DNA of 64,000 nucleotides from Candidatus Zixiibacteriota bacterium (GTDB lineage Bacteria > Zixibacteria > MSB-5A5 > JAABVY01): contig DSEQ01000033.1 in the NCBI GenBank assembly GCA_011056555.1, forward strand, positions 124,001-188,000, in the 5' to 3' direction. The notes under the pieces are model-generated. The model did no database searches. It was not told the DNA's origin and worked only from the letters and a program-made list of their open reading frames with translations. Below are positions 45,501-54,618 of the stretch, one piece after another. Within the stretch, counting starts at the first letter, position 1; every line of letters starts with the position of its first letter. The translations under genes were made by a program, and so were the position numbers.

Positions 45501-46463
45501 GATTTTAACGGCAATGTTACGGTCGCAGTTTTTGACAATCAGCAGGAGAAAACATATCGTATTGTCAGCGGCAGCAGCGTTTACGATCTGGACTATACCA
45601 TGCCGGGGGCGCGGATTTTCCGCGGACAGACGGATGTCTCGGGCGGACGGTTCAGCCTTCAGTTTGTGGTCCCCAAAGATATCTCCTATGGCGGAGAAAA
45701 TGCCAGAATATCCGCCTATGCGGAGTCTGCCGGTCAGAATGTGAGCGCCTCGGGATCACTCGATTCCATCAGGGTTTCGGGCACCGTCTCTGAAATTACC
45801 GACTCGCTTGCCCCGGAGATAAAGACCTTTCTGGGTGAAGAGCTGTTAGCGGATGGTGTGGTGGTGCCGCAGCAGAGCAGCTTGAGAATAGAGCTTTTTG
45901 ACAGCTCCGGAATCAACCTGTCGGGCGAGGTGGGGCATAAATTTGAACTGAATCTGGATGATGATCCATTTTATACTTTTGATTTAACAGATAAATTTAT
46001 TTATTATCCGGGTTCGTACCAAAACGGTGAAGCCGAACTGGTGCTTCCCGAAGTTGAGGATGGAAATTATACTTTGAAAATAAAGGCCTGGGATTCGGCC
46101 AATAATTCATCGCTGGCCGAGTACCGTATCGCCATCGGCTCTGCCGAAGCGCCGGAGATAGCAGAATTATATAATGTTCCCAATCCGTTTTCGGATGAAA
46201 CGCAGTTTTATTATGAGCTCTCTTCGGATGCTTCCGAGGTGAGTATTGACATATTCACGTTGAACGGCCGCAAGATTCATACACTCAGGAACTTACCGGG
46301 GCGGGAAGGCGAGAACCTGTCCTCCCTGTGGGACGGCCGCGATAATCTGGGCGACAAATTGGCTAATGGTGTATATATATATAAACTATCTATAAGAACG
46401 GCCGGGGGCATGGCCGATAATATAAGTTTAGAGAAATTCGGAAAGCTTGTAATTCTAAAATAG
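42510..46463 (+). CDS. Gingipain-family C25 protease, PorU-like, exported
   Basis: 1317 aa from ATG 42510, chosen because it gives a clean signal peptide (ending ILSAGTVSASG) and is preceded by AAGGCGA. The N-terminal ~550 residues are beta-rich. The catalytic C25 domain (~600-950) has GGDGIYDYMGYTG, DMIVGRWPVR, and the His/Cys pair: His832 in FVGHGNPRLW and Cys866 in MAASCSIGEFD. The FGDPVMRLAAP motif follows, as in PorU and gingipains. The end is a FlgD-like tail (YNVPNPFSDETQFYYEL, SLWDGRDNLGDKLANGVYIY). PorU is the type IX secretion sortase. Here the protein heads a cluster with a PorV-like barrel, which suggests a related export/cleavage role. Confidence 0.85.
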   Translation: MIKGIANLSTIISSLALIFILSAGTVSASGGIYGDIDILSQGADELVFRYTPDDTAWSYDGESGGKVLYVRGCENLSADQSAPLPVKTIVLGAPFEARLEYQIVSSLWSDPFSIEYADPGNKGFSAEPLEIRPPARIRSQNSQSLNIYPLIIENGRGRLLIEMTVSVKFNAPADAFDKSFGFSDEGAFENLLSGLLLNYEQARSWREAARPENIALQARENIFDKYQNWVKLDFGQTGIQKITSQDLSSAGIDVGTLDPRLFRVFWAGGKPLNVEIGGPYPQLNEIAIHVKGEADASFDPEDYIAFYLPSANYYYYDTAAAELNYTHNHYTPYGTVFMSLGPGGDSDPLRMDTVIVTPRNSGQGVSGFTDKRRYEQNNFLLDINGTIFDYYSWYWREGNSFEQFINIEDREPIEHLNRLDIQVAGRSPHIEINGFEPDSSNVVDGPYVTRGSFWSYRFASGLNSLMITINNNIRGDHVLDFLELEYRRQLRYRGGTFTFYGQTDPGVYHYNVNAITADSTYVICDATDIFNQKLLIRAVKEASSRTLTFEYDQADPGFHRFALAEEASLGSPADVRPMTVANLIDPGQSYDLIVIAPEEFLPSFGAYGTLREADGYSVYLASAEDVYAHFSGGMFDPVAIRDFLHHAFEHWPEPSPSFVVLGGDGIYDYMGYTGTARQNFIPPFVVEGDLTVSDENYILFDNGGWLDSDSSYPADSGPDMIVGRWPVRNAAEVTNFIAKLALYEQGSNLGSWQNSLTFVADDENKPGVSYKEPDHTYQAENLANLYSPDRFDKNKIYLIEYELDSKGEKPGAKRKLIESINDGTLLVNFVGHGNPRLWTDERIFRNEDIPSLHNEEKLTVVMAASCSIGEFDSPYDEGMAEIFFRYNDGGAIASVATTRLVYSGPNADFNYKLFEVLFSDQGFSLAEAVYVAKFLRQQASMPSENDKKFIMFGDPVMRLAAPQYRIAFNSDELDSLAALNLITVEGEVQDLDSSLLADFNGNVTVAVFDNQQEKTYRIVSGSSVYDLDYTMPGARIFRGQTDVSGGRFSLQFVVPKDISYGGENARISAYAESAGQNVSASGSLDSIRVSGTVSEITDSLAPEIKTFLGEELLADGVVVPQQSSLRIELFDSSGINLSGEVGHKFELNLDDDPFYTFDLTDKFIYYPGSYQNGEAELVLPEVEDGNYTLKIKAWDSANNSSLAEYRIAIGSAEAPEIAELYNVPNPFSDETQFYYELSSDASEVSIDIFTLNGRKIHTLRNLPGREGENLSSLWDGRDNLGDKLANGVYIYKLSIRTAGGMADNISLEKFGKLVILK

Positions 46464-46481
46464 AAATACCGGAGGAATACA

Positions 46482-49400
46482 ATGAAAAAGTACCTCATCA
46501 TTCTGGTGGCTTTAACAATTTTACTGTCCGCTACCGCACAACTACAGGCCGGCGTGTCTGATGCTGCTGTTCTGTTTCTCAGGATTGCCGCCGGCGCCCG
46601 CGCTGCTGGTATGGGTGAGGCTTTCGTCGCTGTTGCCGATGATGCTACAACCACTCACTGGAACCCGGCAGGCCTGGGCATGTATCCGCTGGCCAGCGAG
46701 TACCATACATTCAAGGTCGATTATAATCCCCACATATCCGATCTGGCGCTCAAGGTTCTCAAGGGCGAATTGAATAAAGATGAAGCGGAAATTTACAAGA
46801 ATTTCTCTTTCCGGCCGGAGGGAGTTTTCAGGACGGCCAATCAAGGGGAAGTCTCCTACCAGGTTTTTAATGTAAACCAGGATGAATCCATCCTCTATTA
46901 TGTGATCTCCAATATCAACACCAGCGAACGTGAACTCTACAAACTCGCGGTGAGATCGGTGGCAAAGGAAAATACAGGAGTTTCCTTCCAGGAAATTAAC
47001 CGGCAGAGAAAAAGACTGATCGATTACTTTGACAGCGATAAAAAAGAAGCCGAGATAGATGATTACTTCGAGAGGCTGGTGGCCGACTGGCAGGAGCTCA
47101 AGGTAAAAGAGGAGACCATCCGCTTTCTGGATGAGAAGATAAACTTTGCTTTGGAGGACGGCGAGATAAATGAGAAGGAATACGGCGAGATCATGCTTGT
47201 GGTCGACAAGGCCGGCGAGCTCTCACGTCCTGAAGCGGTTAAAGTCCCCTACAGCCTGCTGCTGTCTCTGTGGAAAGATTATGCCTCGCCATGGAGTAAA
47301 AACCTGACAACCGTGGCGCTGGTAGAAAACGGATTGCCCGAGGCCAATTATCGCAAATACGATATCTGGGCTCTCAGCAGCCAGGGCCTCCTGCATTTTA
47401 ACGGTCAGGACTGGCTCGAGGGTATGACCTTCAATCCGAAACGCGGAGCCACCCTGGAGGAGGTCCTCTACCAGAAGCTCTCCCTGGAAGAAGATGCTGA
47501 TATTGAAGATAAGAAGATGGCCCTGGTTGAGATAAACACGGATGTTTCCTGGGAACGTCTGAACGATCTGGTGCAGCGTCTGGAGGAAAAGCTGCCTCAG
47601 GACGGCGCCGATAATCTGATTGAATCGCTCGAATTCCTGAAGACCGCCTGGCTCAACCTGACGCTGGACCAGGAAAAGCTGAGGCAATTTATTAACCAGG
47701 CCGAAGCTGCTCTTGAGGCGGGGGAACTGAGCATGGAGACAATCGACCGGCTGGCATTTCATGCCGCCCGGGTCGACCATCGCCGCCTGCCCGACAAGAT
47801 AATTATTCCATTCAACCTGGCCCTCAATTCCGAGCCCACGACAATTGCGGGCATGGGACGATATCTCTGGGTCGGCACGGACGAGGGCCTGTATCGCTAT
47901 GATACCAAGGAGAAAGAGTGGCGCAAGTTCACTGAACAAAGCGGGCTCCCCTCGAGCAAAATAACTTCTCTCTCGTCCCCCGACAATCAATCGCTGTGGG
48001 TGGCCACTCCGGTCGGATTGGCCTTGTACGAGCGCGGGTCATGGCAGATCTTTGGAGAGGAACAGGGAATTAAAGACACCGGTCTCTACCTGGTCTATGC
48101 CGACGCAAGGAATAGAGTCTGGGCGGTTTCAGAGGACAATTTCTACAGGTTTAACGGTGCTGAATGGACCGACTATTTTGTCTACGAGGCCTCTGTTAAT
48201 GATACAATTCAGAAGATAATGCGTGACTTTATCGGCTATTCCGATCAGAATTCCCTGATAAACGCCATCTACCAGACTAAGATGATGAATGGACTTGAGT
48301 CGGATATCCCCGATCCGGGCCAGGAACTGAAAATCCCGTTCGCTTACTCCCTGACACACAAGATTAACGTTATGACCTATGATTCCGAGGGCCGTCTATG
48401 GGTCGGAACCGATTACGGGGTGAAAATATTCTATGACGGAAAGTTCACGCTCTTCGGTTATAAGCCCTACACTGCTGAAAAGGAAATGACGGTCGAGGAA
48501 ATCGCGGCCGATTTTCTGGATACCGACAATGAGGTCCAGATTGATCAGCTGGCGAGAAAAATCCGCGATTTCAACGGAATTTCAACCAACAAGATTCCGG
48601 CCGGTCAAACTGTGTATATCTCTTCCAATCCGCTGGCCAGCAAAATCACATCCTTGATGGATGATGGTTCCAAGGTCTACATCGGAACCGAAAAGGGACT
48701 GGTCCAGTATTCCGACGAGCGGTTTGGCTACTTCTACCAGGAAGGGCTGGAAAAACAAAGAACTATCGATATTATATCCAGGGACGGCGAAACTTGGTAT
48801 GCCACACCCAATAAGGTTGTGGTTTTCGCTTCGGCCAAGTCGGAGATAACAGGTATGCATGCCAACTGGCTGCCGGAGCTTGCTGATGACATATACTATG
48901 AATTCCTTTCCTATATTAATCATCTGGGTGAGGAATGGGGTACTGTGGGCATAAATGTTACCTTCCTGAGTTATGGTGAACTTGTCCGCGTCAATGAATA
49001 CAATGAAATCATGGGTACTTTTAATTCGTTTGATATGGCTATCGGCCTGAGCTACGGCAAGAAGATGTCCAATAGTCTTTCCGCCGGTCTTACCGCCAAA
49101 TGGATATACTCGCGCCTTTCCGATCAGGGCGCCGGGGCGGAGATTGGAGAGGGTACGGGATCTTCGCTGGGAATCGATATCGGTCTTTTATACCGGCCGG
49201 CCAAACGCCTGACATTTGGAGCGGCGGTGACCAATTTAGGTCCCGATATAGCTTATATCGATGCGGCCCAGTCCGACCCGCTGCCGAGAAACCTGGCGTT
49301 CGGCCTTTCATATAAACTCATAGACAATCCCTATAATCGTCTCATGCTGGTTGCCGAGATCAATAAGATGCTGACCGGACTGGACGACGGATTCTCGGAG

Positions 49401-49625
49401 GAGCTCAAGGAGGCAATCGAGAACGTGGGATTCGAATACTGGTACGGTTCCTTCATAGCCTTCCGCGCCGGCTACATATATGACCAGGTGGGCCAGGTCA
49501 AGACCGCAACGCTCGGAGTTGGTATTCAGTATCGCGGATTCAGATTTGATTTCGCATACATACCGTCCTCGGATACAGTGCCCCTGGCAAATACAGTTAG
49601 ATTCTCGTTGACAGGAAGAATATAG
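46482..49625 (+). CDS. PorV/PorQ-type barrel with huge internal propeller insertion
   Basis: 1047 aa. Signal peptide (1-23), then a PorV-like N-terminus (LRIAAGARAAGMGEAFVAVA, ATTTHWNPAGLGMYPLASEY). The barrel resumes near residue 817 (WGTVGINVTFLSYGELVRV) and continues to a C-terminal strand ending LANTVRFSLTGRI, with INLGP-type barrel strands such as LTFGAAVTNLGPDIAYIDAA. Between them lie ~700 residues with two-component-regulator-type propeller repeats: YLWVGTDEGLYRYDTKE (~462), LWVATPVGLALYERGSW (~504), RVWAVSEDNFYRFNG (~544), RLWVGTDYGVKIFYDG (~637), VYIGTEKGLVQYSDE (~731). PorV normally shuttles substrates in type IX secretion. Same operon as the C25 protease (18-base gap, AAATACCGGAGG ribosome site). 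Confidence 0.82.
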   Translation: MKKYLIILVALTILLSATAQLQAGVSDAAVLFLRIAAGARAAGMGEAFVAVADDATTTHWNPAGLGMYPLASEYHTFKVDYNPHISDLALKVLKGELNKDEAEIYKNFSFRPEGVFRTANQGEVSYQVFNVNQDESILYYVISNINTSERELYKLAVRSVAKENTGVSFQEINRQRKRLIDYFDSDKKEAEIDDYFERLVADWQELKVKEETIRFLDEKINFALEDGEINEKEYGEIMLVVDKAGELSRPEAVKVPYSLLLSLWKDYASPWSKNLTTVALVENGLPEANYRKYDIWALSSQGLLHFNGQDWLEGMTFNPKRGATLEEVLYQKLSLEEDADIEDKKMALVEINTDVSWERLNDLVQRLEEKLPQDGADNLIESLEFLKTAWLNLTLDQEKLRQFINQAEAALEAGELSMETIDRLAFHAARVDHRRLPDKIIIPFNLALNSEPTTIAGMGRYLWVGTDEGLYRYDTKEKEWRKFTEQSGLPSSKITSLSSPDNQSLWVATPVGLALYERGSWQIFGEEQGIKDTGLYLVYADARNRVWAVSEDNFYRFNGAEWTDYFVYEASVNDTIQKIMRDFIGYSDQNSLINAIYQTKMMNGLESDIPDPGQELKIPFAYSLTHKINVMTYDSEGRLWVGTDYGVKIFYDGKFTLFGYKPYTAEKEMTVEEIAADFLDTDNEVQIDQLARKIRDFNGISTNKIPAGQTVYISSNPLASKITSLMDDGSKVYIGTEKGLVQYSDERFGYFYQEGLEKQRTIDIISRDGETWYATPNKVVVFASAKSEITGMHANWLPELADDIYYEFLSYINHLGEEWGTVGINVTFLSYGELVRVNEYNEIMGTFNSFDMAIGLSYGKKMSNSLSAGLTAKWIYSRLSDQGAGAEIGEGTGSSLGIDIGLLYRPAKRLTFGAAVTNLGPDIAYIDAAQSDPLPRNLAFGLSYKLIDNPYNRLMLVAEINKMLTGLDDGFSEELKEAIENVGFEYWYGSFIAFRAGYIYDQVGQVKTATLGVGIQYRGFRFDFAYIPSSDTVPLANTVRFSLTGRI

Positions 49626-49640
49626 GAGTCCATACGGTTG

Positions 49641-52600
49641 ATGAACATGAAGAATAAAAAGACAACGGGGCTGCTTTTAATTGCGGGATTTCTGATGCTC
49701 CTCTGCGGCACTCTTGGGGCCGGGGTACTGGAGATAAACGAACTGAATAAGAATGAGGCAGAGCCAGATTATCAGCGTCATCCTCACGGCGGATTCAAGA
49801 GTGATGTTTCTCAGCAGAATTTGCTGGGACTTCAGCGCAGCGGCAAATCGCTCCTGCCGGAGACCTCGCTTTCGGCCCAGGCTCCGCTGACATTGAAGAT
49901 GTGTGCGGTGCGGGTACAATTCCAGGATGAAAGCCCGGATGATGATTCCACTACCGGAACAGGGCAGTTCGATTTCCGCACCTACGAGCAATTTCTGGAA
50001 GAAGAGAAGCATGGCATAGATCCGGCCCCCCATAACCGCGAATACTTCGAGAAGCATATTGAAGCGCTGAATAATTACTGGCACACTGTTTCAAACGGCA
50101 ATCTGACGATCGAGGGAACGGTGTTTCCGGCTGATTCAGACAGCGTCTACACGCTCGAGCACACTATGGGTTACTATGGTTCGCAGAGCCCGGAGTTCGG
50201 TTTGGGCGAGTTGTTTTATGATGCCCTGAGGCTGGCCGACCGGGATGATGATATCAACTGGATTGAGTATGACGTCTTTGTGATTTTTCATGCCGGCAGC
50301 GACAGGCAGAACGACCTGGGATTCCCGCCCACTCCGCATGATCTCTTCACCGGATTCATCATTATGGGTGAGCCTGTGCCGGTTGAAGACAGTACAATAC
50401 TGATAATGGAAGGTATGATAATGCCGGAGACGGCCTCGCAGGATAACCGCGCCACGGCGCTGAATGCGGTAATGGCCCACGAGTTTGGCCATCAACTGGG
50501 CCTGGTTGACCTGTACGACACACACAGGTTCAACACTTTCGTGGGCGATTTCTCGCTGATGGATAATAACGGTTTCGGCACCGGGGTGGACCTGGGTTTT
50601 GAACTTACCCGTACTATATTGGGCACAATCCCGCTCTACCCGGAAGCTTGGTCGCGTGCCTATCTCGGTTTCAATGATGTTGTTGTGGTTGAAGAGGGGA
50701 TCAATCTGGATGTTATGGCGGCCGAATTGGCCTCCAATACAAGCAAGATTTACAAGGTGCCGATTTCGGAAAATGAATATTTTCTTATTGAAAACCGGCA
50801 GATTGACCCCGACCGTGACGGCGGAGCGAGCCTCAAGGCCGATCTTGACGGTACCGGGGTAATCCTGGGCCCTGCGCCCAATCCCGATGTGGTTCCGCCC
50901 GGACAGCCCGCCCCCCTGACCCGTGAATATGATTTTCTGATGCCCGGTTCCGGTATGGTAATCTGGCATGTGGATGAATCGGTGGCGTGGCTGGATTATG
51001 ATAACGACGGCCTCAATAATTTTTATGACAACGATTTGCAGTGGTACTATATCGAGGGTTTTGACGACCAGTTCGAGCCCTGGGAAAACAGGCCGTTTCT
51101 GCGCCTGATCGAAGCTGACGGTATTATCGATTTCGGAGGAGAATACTGGACCAACTTCGGGAGGGCCGAAGATATGTTCGAGGCCAACCGCAACGATCAT
51201 TTCGGCCCCAATACCAATCCCTCCACCAGGTCAAATTCAATCGCCTATACTGGAATAGATATTGCCGATATCAGCGGCAACGATACTATTATGTATTTCG
51301 ATCTGGACCAGGAGGTTAAAACCGCGGGATGGCCGCATCATACAGATTCGTCCCATTTTCCACCGGTGTTGTATGATATAGATCACGATGGTATAGATGA
51401 GGTGTTTGTGTCCGGCAAAAACTATCTCCTGGGATTTAAAGCGGACGGCGATTTCATCATCCCGCCCGTGCCGGGTGCAGAAGTAATCTCTGAGCGAAGA
51501 TCGACTCCCCGTGGACCATTGAACGAAATAACATATATCGATACACTCAGGGTCCTCGGCGCGATGGGAGCGGTGAGGCGTATCACAACTGCTCCTACGG
51601 TATTCGATCTCGACAATGACGGGATCGCCGAAGTTGCGGTCGGGACCGAGTTTGGCGAGGTCTACCTCTATAAGATGCAGGATCTGGATAATAACGGCCT
51701 CGCTGACCGGGTCGTTGTCAATGATCTGTCAAACTTTGCGGTTTCAACATCCATTGTTGTAGCTGAAGCCGATGCTAATTCCGACGGCTACGAGCTTCTG
51801 GTCGGTACCTCCGACGGAGGATTTTATATTCTTTCGTCTGCCGGAGAGACCCTTTCACAGACGATCGCTTTCAACAACATACAGCAGTTTTCAATCTCGG
51901 AAGATTTTAATCATGCCTTTGCGCTCAACTACCTTGAAGAGGCGGAGCAGAAAAATTACTTTATCCATGATCTAAAAAATCCATCTGTATTTGTTTCGGT
52001 CCCCGGCGAGGTGGCCGGATTTACATCGGGAATTGTTGACACGACTTCCAATGTCAGGGTTGTTGCGCTGACCTCCGAGGGACACATGTACACATTCGAA
52101 TCTGACGGCGAGAGATTTCGGGATTATATGGATAACAATCCCATAAATCTCGGTCATACAGTTGGCTCGGCTCCGGTAATGTATCCCTCCTTCACGGAGA
52201 GCTTCAGGAGCCAGGTTATATTTACAGGTGAGAACGAGGTCTATGCCTATGATTTGAATGGCGCCCCGGTCAGAAACTTTCCCCAGACCGCCGATATCCA
52301 TCGGCCCGCAGGAACTATAACATCAACCCCGATCGTGGTTGATGTAAGCGGCGACGGCCGTAAGGAAATCCTGTTCGGTACTCCGGATGGTGAGATATTC
52401 TTAATGACTGAGGACGGATCAAGAATTGTAAATTCGCCGATTGCGGCGCCATTGAGCGTTACGACCTCTCTGGCTTTCAGCACCGCTGCGCCCAATTTGA
52501 ATAATCGCGGAAATCTCTATGCTGTTACCGGGGATGGTTTGATTTACAGCTTCACCCTGCCGTATATTGAGAGCGATGAAATCGAGCCTTATCTGCAATT

Positions 52601-52940
52601 TGGAGGTGGCAGTCACCATCAAAATTTTCAACGAAAAACGATCCAGTCCGTCGATACGGGGGAGGGGCTGCTGGCGCAATGTTATAATTATCCCAATCCG
52701 GCCCGGGAGTTCACCAGAATACGTTTCGAGCTGTCGGACGATGCCGAGGCCAATATCCGGATTTATGATCTGGCTGGCAGACTGGTTTACGAAGATAATA
52801 TGCAGGCCCTCGGAGGAGCGGCCAATGAATATACCTGGGAGCTCGACAACTTCCCCTCAGGCGTCTACCATTGCCGCCTGGAGGTTAACGGAGCGGGTTC
52901 CAGTGATGTGCAGTTATGGAATATCGCAGTCGTGAAATAA
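49641..52940 (+). CDS. Secreted M6 (immune inhibitor A-like) metalloprotease with FG-GAP repeats and Por-type tail
   Basis: About 1099 aa; ATG 49641 or an adjacent TTG at 49638. Signal peptide then a catalytic domain with zinc motif HEFGHQLGLVD (His280-Asp290) and the Met-turn-like DFSLMDNNGFGTG. After it, FG-GAP/VCBS-like repeats with Asp-x-Asn-x-Asp calcium pattern (FDLDNDGIAEVAVGTEFG, VDVSGDGRKEILFGTPDG). The C-terminus (~1020-1099) is a FlgD/Por-secretion tail (CYNYPNPAREFTRIRFELSD, SGVYHCRLEVNG). Likely a surface or released protease handled by the same secretion system as the neighbouring C25 and PorV-like proteins. Confidence 0.85.
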   Translation: MNMKNKKTTGLLLIAGFLMLLCGTLGAGVLEINELNKNEAEPDYQRHPHGGFKSDVSQQNLLGLQRSGKSLLPETSLSAQAPLTLKMCAVRVQFQDESPDDDSTTGTGQFDFRTYEQFLEEEKHGIDPAPHNREYFEKHIEALNNYWHTVSNGNLTIEGTVFPADSDSVYTLEHTMGYYGSQSPEFGLGELFYDALRLADRDDDINWIEYDVFVIFHAGSDRQNDLGFPPTPHDLFTGFIIMGEPVPVEDSTILIMEGMIMPETASQDNRATALNAVMAHEFGHQLGLVDLYDTHRFNTFVGDFSLMDNNGFGTGVDLGFELTRTILGTIPLYPEAWSRAYLGFNDVVVVEEGINLDVMAAELASNTSKIYKVPISENEYFLIENRQIDPDRDGGASLKADLDGTGVILGPAPNPDVVPPGQPAPLTREYDFLMPGSGMVIWHVDESVAWLDYDNDGLNNFYDNDLQWYYIEGFDDQFEPWENRPFLRLIEADGIIDFGGEYWTNFGRAEDMFEANRNDHFGPNTNPSTRSNSIAYTGIDIADISGNDTIMYFDLDQEVKTAGWPHHTDSSHFPPVLYDIDHDGIDEVFVSGKNYLLGFKADGDFIIPPVPGAEVISERRSTPRGPLNEITYIDTLRVLGAMGAVRRITTAPTVFDLDNDGIAEVAVGTEFGEVYLYKMQDLDNNGLADRVVVNDLSNFAVSTSIVVAEADANSDGYELLVGTSDGGFYILSSAGETLSQTIAFNNIQQFSISEDFNHAFALNYLEEAEQKNYFIHDLKNPSVFVSVPGEVAGFTSGIVDTTSNVRVVALTSEGHMYTFESDGERFRDYMDNNPINLGHTVGSAPVMYPSFTESFRSQVIFTGENEVYAYDLNGAPVRNFPQTADIHRPAGTITSTPIVVDVSGDGRKEILFGTPDGEIFLMTEDGSRIVNSPIAAPLSVTTSLAFSTAAPNLNNRGNLYAVTGDGLIYSFTLPYIESDEIEPYLQFGGGSHHQNFQRKTIQSVDTGEGLLAQCYNYPNPAREFTRIRFELSDDAEANIRIYDLAGRLVYEDNMQALGGAANEYTWELDNFPSGVYHCRLEVNGAGSSDVQLWNIAVVK

Positions 52941-52954
52941 ATAAGGAGAAAGAT

Positions 52955-53824
52955 ATGATCAGCAAAAAACTGTTTCTTCCCGCAGTATTGATATTCTGCC
53001 TGCTTTTCGGCAGCGGTCTGGCGGCGGAGGATGATTCCATCAACACGATCAGTGAATTTCTGCAGAAGAATCAATTTGAGCAGCGGCGGCAGCTGGAAAG
53101 GATATCCGATCCGGATATGCTGTTTGCCGACAATTTTAATGATTTTCCCGGTTTTGAGGATGATCTCTATAAGCTCAAGCATCATTCTGTGGGTCGGGCT
53201 TTTCTGTATTCATTGATTCTTCCCGGCGCCGGTGAAATATACACAGGTTCAAAGCTGAAGGCAAGCCTGTTTTTCGGGATAGAGATTTTCAGCTGGTACC
53301 AGTACATCAACAAATATGGTGACGGACAGGATCTGGAAGACCAGTACCGTGATTATGCCAACCAATACTGGGATCCCGGCGATTACCGTGCCTGGCTGGT
53401 GGATGTCATGGGTGTACCGTCTGATACACTACCATACAGAGGCGAGGATGGCGAACCGCAGACATTTACACATCATCTGCCCGATTTCAAAACCCAGCAG
53501 TATTATGAAATGATCGGCAAATATGAACAATTCGTCTTCGGCTGGGCGGATACTGATTACAATGAAGGCGATTCGCTCTCGAAAACACATCGGGTGACAT
53601 ATCTTCAATTGCGTGATGAATCCAACAGCAAGTTTGATGCGGCGCGCAATTATGCTATCGTATCCATTGCCAACCGAATTATCTCGGCTTTTGATGCCGC
53701 ACTTTCAGCCCGCAAGCTGAACAAGAAGGCGGATCGATTTTCTGAAGTCCGTTTGAAAGCCAGGCTGGCCGACTATTACGGGGAGAGAATTCCGAAGATT
53801 ATCTTAACTTATAACTTCTATTAA
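52955..53824 (+). CDS. DUF5683-like exported protein (first of two)
   Basis: 289 aa from ATG 52955, which follows AAGGAG; upstream codons in frame lack a signal peptide. Signal peptide (ending GSGLAA). A hydrophobic hairpin, FLYSLILPGAGEIYTGSKLK then ASLFFGIEIFSWYQY, is the DUF5683-type small-protein signature (LPGxGexY.Gxx..a..f.g.e). A helical/charged part follows, ending in a strand-like IPKIILTYNFY. Function unknown. The next gene has the same layout and is probably a duplicate. Confidence 0.65.
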   Translation: MISKKLFLPAVLIFCLLFGSGLAAEDDSINTISEFLQKNQFEQRRQLERISDPDMLFADNFNDFPGFEDDLYKLKHHSVGRAFLYSLILPGAGEIYTGSKLKASLFFGIEIFSWYQYINKYGDGQDLEDQYRDYANQYWDPGDYRAWLVDVMGVPSDTLPYRGEDGEPQTFTHHLPDFKTQQYYEMIGKYEQFVFGWADTDYNEGDSLSKTHRVTYLQLRDESNSKFDAARNYAIVSIANRIISAFDAALSARKLNKKADRFSEVRLKARLADYYGERIPKIILTYNFY

Positions 53825-53829
53825 TCAGT

Positions 53830-54618
53830 ATGAATAAATATTTTATCTCAACAATAACGCTGATCGTGTTTTTAACCTCCGCCTTGTTTGCGGATGATAA
53901 ATCGGAGGCGCAGGATAGTACCTGCCACTTCTTTGCACCCCAGGAGATGAGCTTTTTTGCCCAGACGGGCGATCTGGATGATCAGATCTATGCCTTTGAG
54001 GATGAAAACGCCGGGAATAGGAAATCTGTTACCACCGCTGTTTTGCTTTCCCTGGCGCTTCCCGGCCTGGGTGAACTCTATGTGGGACGTACCGGCCGTG
54101 CGGCAGGATTCTTCATTGCCGAAACCGGTATCTGGGCTTCGTTTGCCTATTTCAAGCACAAGGAATCCTGGCTCGAGGATGATTATATCAACTTTGCGAT
54201 TCAGTATGCAGGAGTAACTCCGGATGGTAAAGATGATTTTTTCTATGATATGGTCGGATTCTATGACAATCGCGATGAATATAATAAAATATCGCGGGTC
54301 TATACCCGCACCAATCCGTTTTTCCCGGAGACCCCCGATTGGGATTGGGAATGGGAGTCGGATGAGCTGAAGACGCAATTCCGTGATATCAAAAACGACT
54401 CCAGGGCACAGGGGCGTAACGCCAATTTCACCCTCGGCCTGGCCCTGGCAAACCGTGTAATCTCCGCTGTTGATGCCTGGTGGAGTGCAAAAAGCTATAA
54501 CCGGCAGTTTTCACCATTGATGTCGAAGTTCCATCTCAAGCTTACGCCCTCAATCGCTGATATAGTGATTGGAAACGGCTCCCCGGGATTCATGCTGAAC
54601 TTCAAGCATGAGTTTTAA
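53830..54618 (+). CDS. DUF5683-like exported protein (second of two)
   Basis: 262 aa. Signal peptide (ending TSALFA), then VTTAVLLSLALPGLGELYVG followed by GRAAGFFIAETGIWASFAYF, the same hairpin as in the previous protein, and a matching C-terminal pattern (LGLALANRVISAVDAWWSAK; PGFMLNFKHEF). The pair lies inside the surface cluster, 5 bases apart. The C-terminus overlaps the next reading frame by 11 bases. Confidence 0.65.
   Translation: MNKYFISTITLIVFLTSALFADDKSEAQDSTCHFFAPQEMSFFAQTGDLDDQIYAFEDENAGNRKSVTTAVLLSLALPGLGELYVGRTGRAAGFFIAETGIWASFAYFKHKESWLEDDYINFAIQYAGVTPDGKDDFFYDMVGFYDNRDEYNKISRVYTRTNPFFPETPDWDWEWESDELKTQFRDIKNDSRAQGRNANFTLGLALANRVISAVDAWWSAKSYNRQFSPLMSKFHLKLTPSIADIVIGNGSPGFMLNFKHEF

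Noticed and set aside
50136-51200. 354-codon antisense open frame inside the M6 protease
   Set aside because: Opposite a frame with clear HEFGH and other motifs; its product has no family features.
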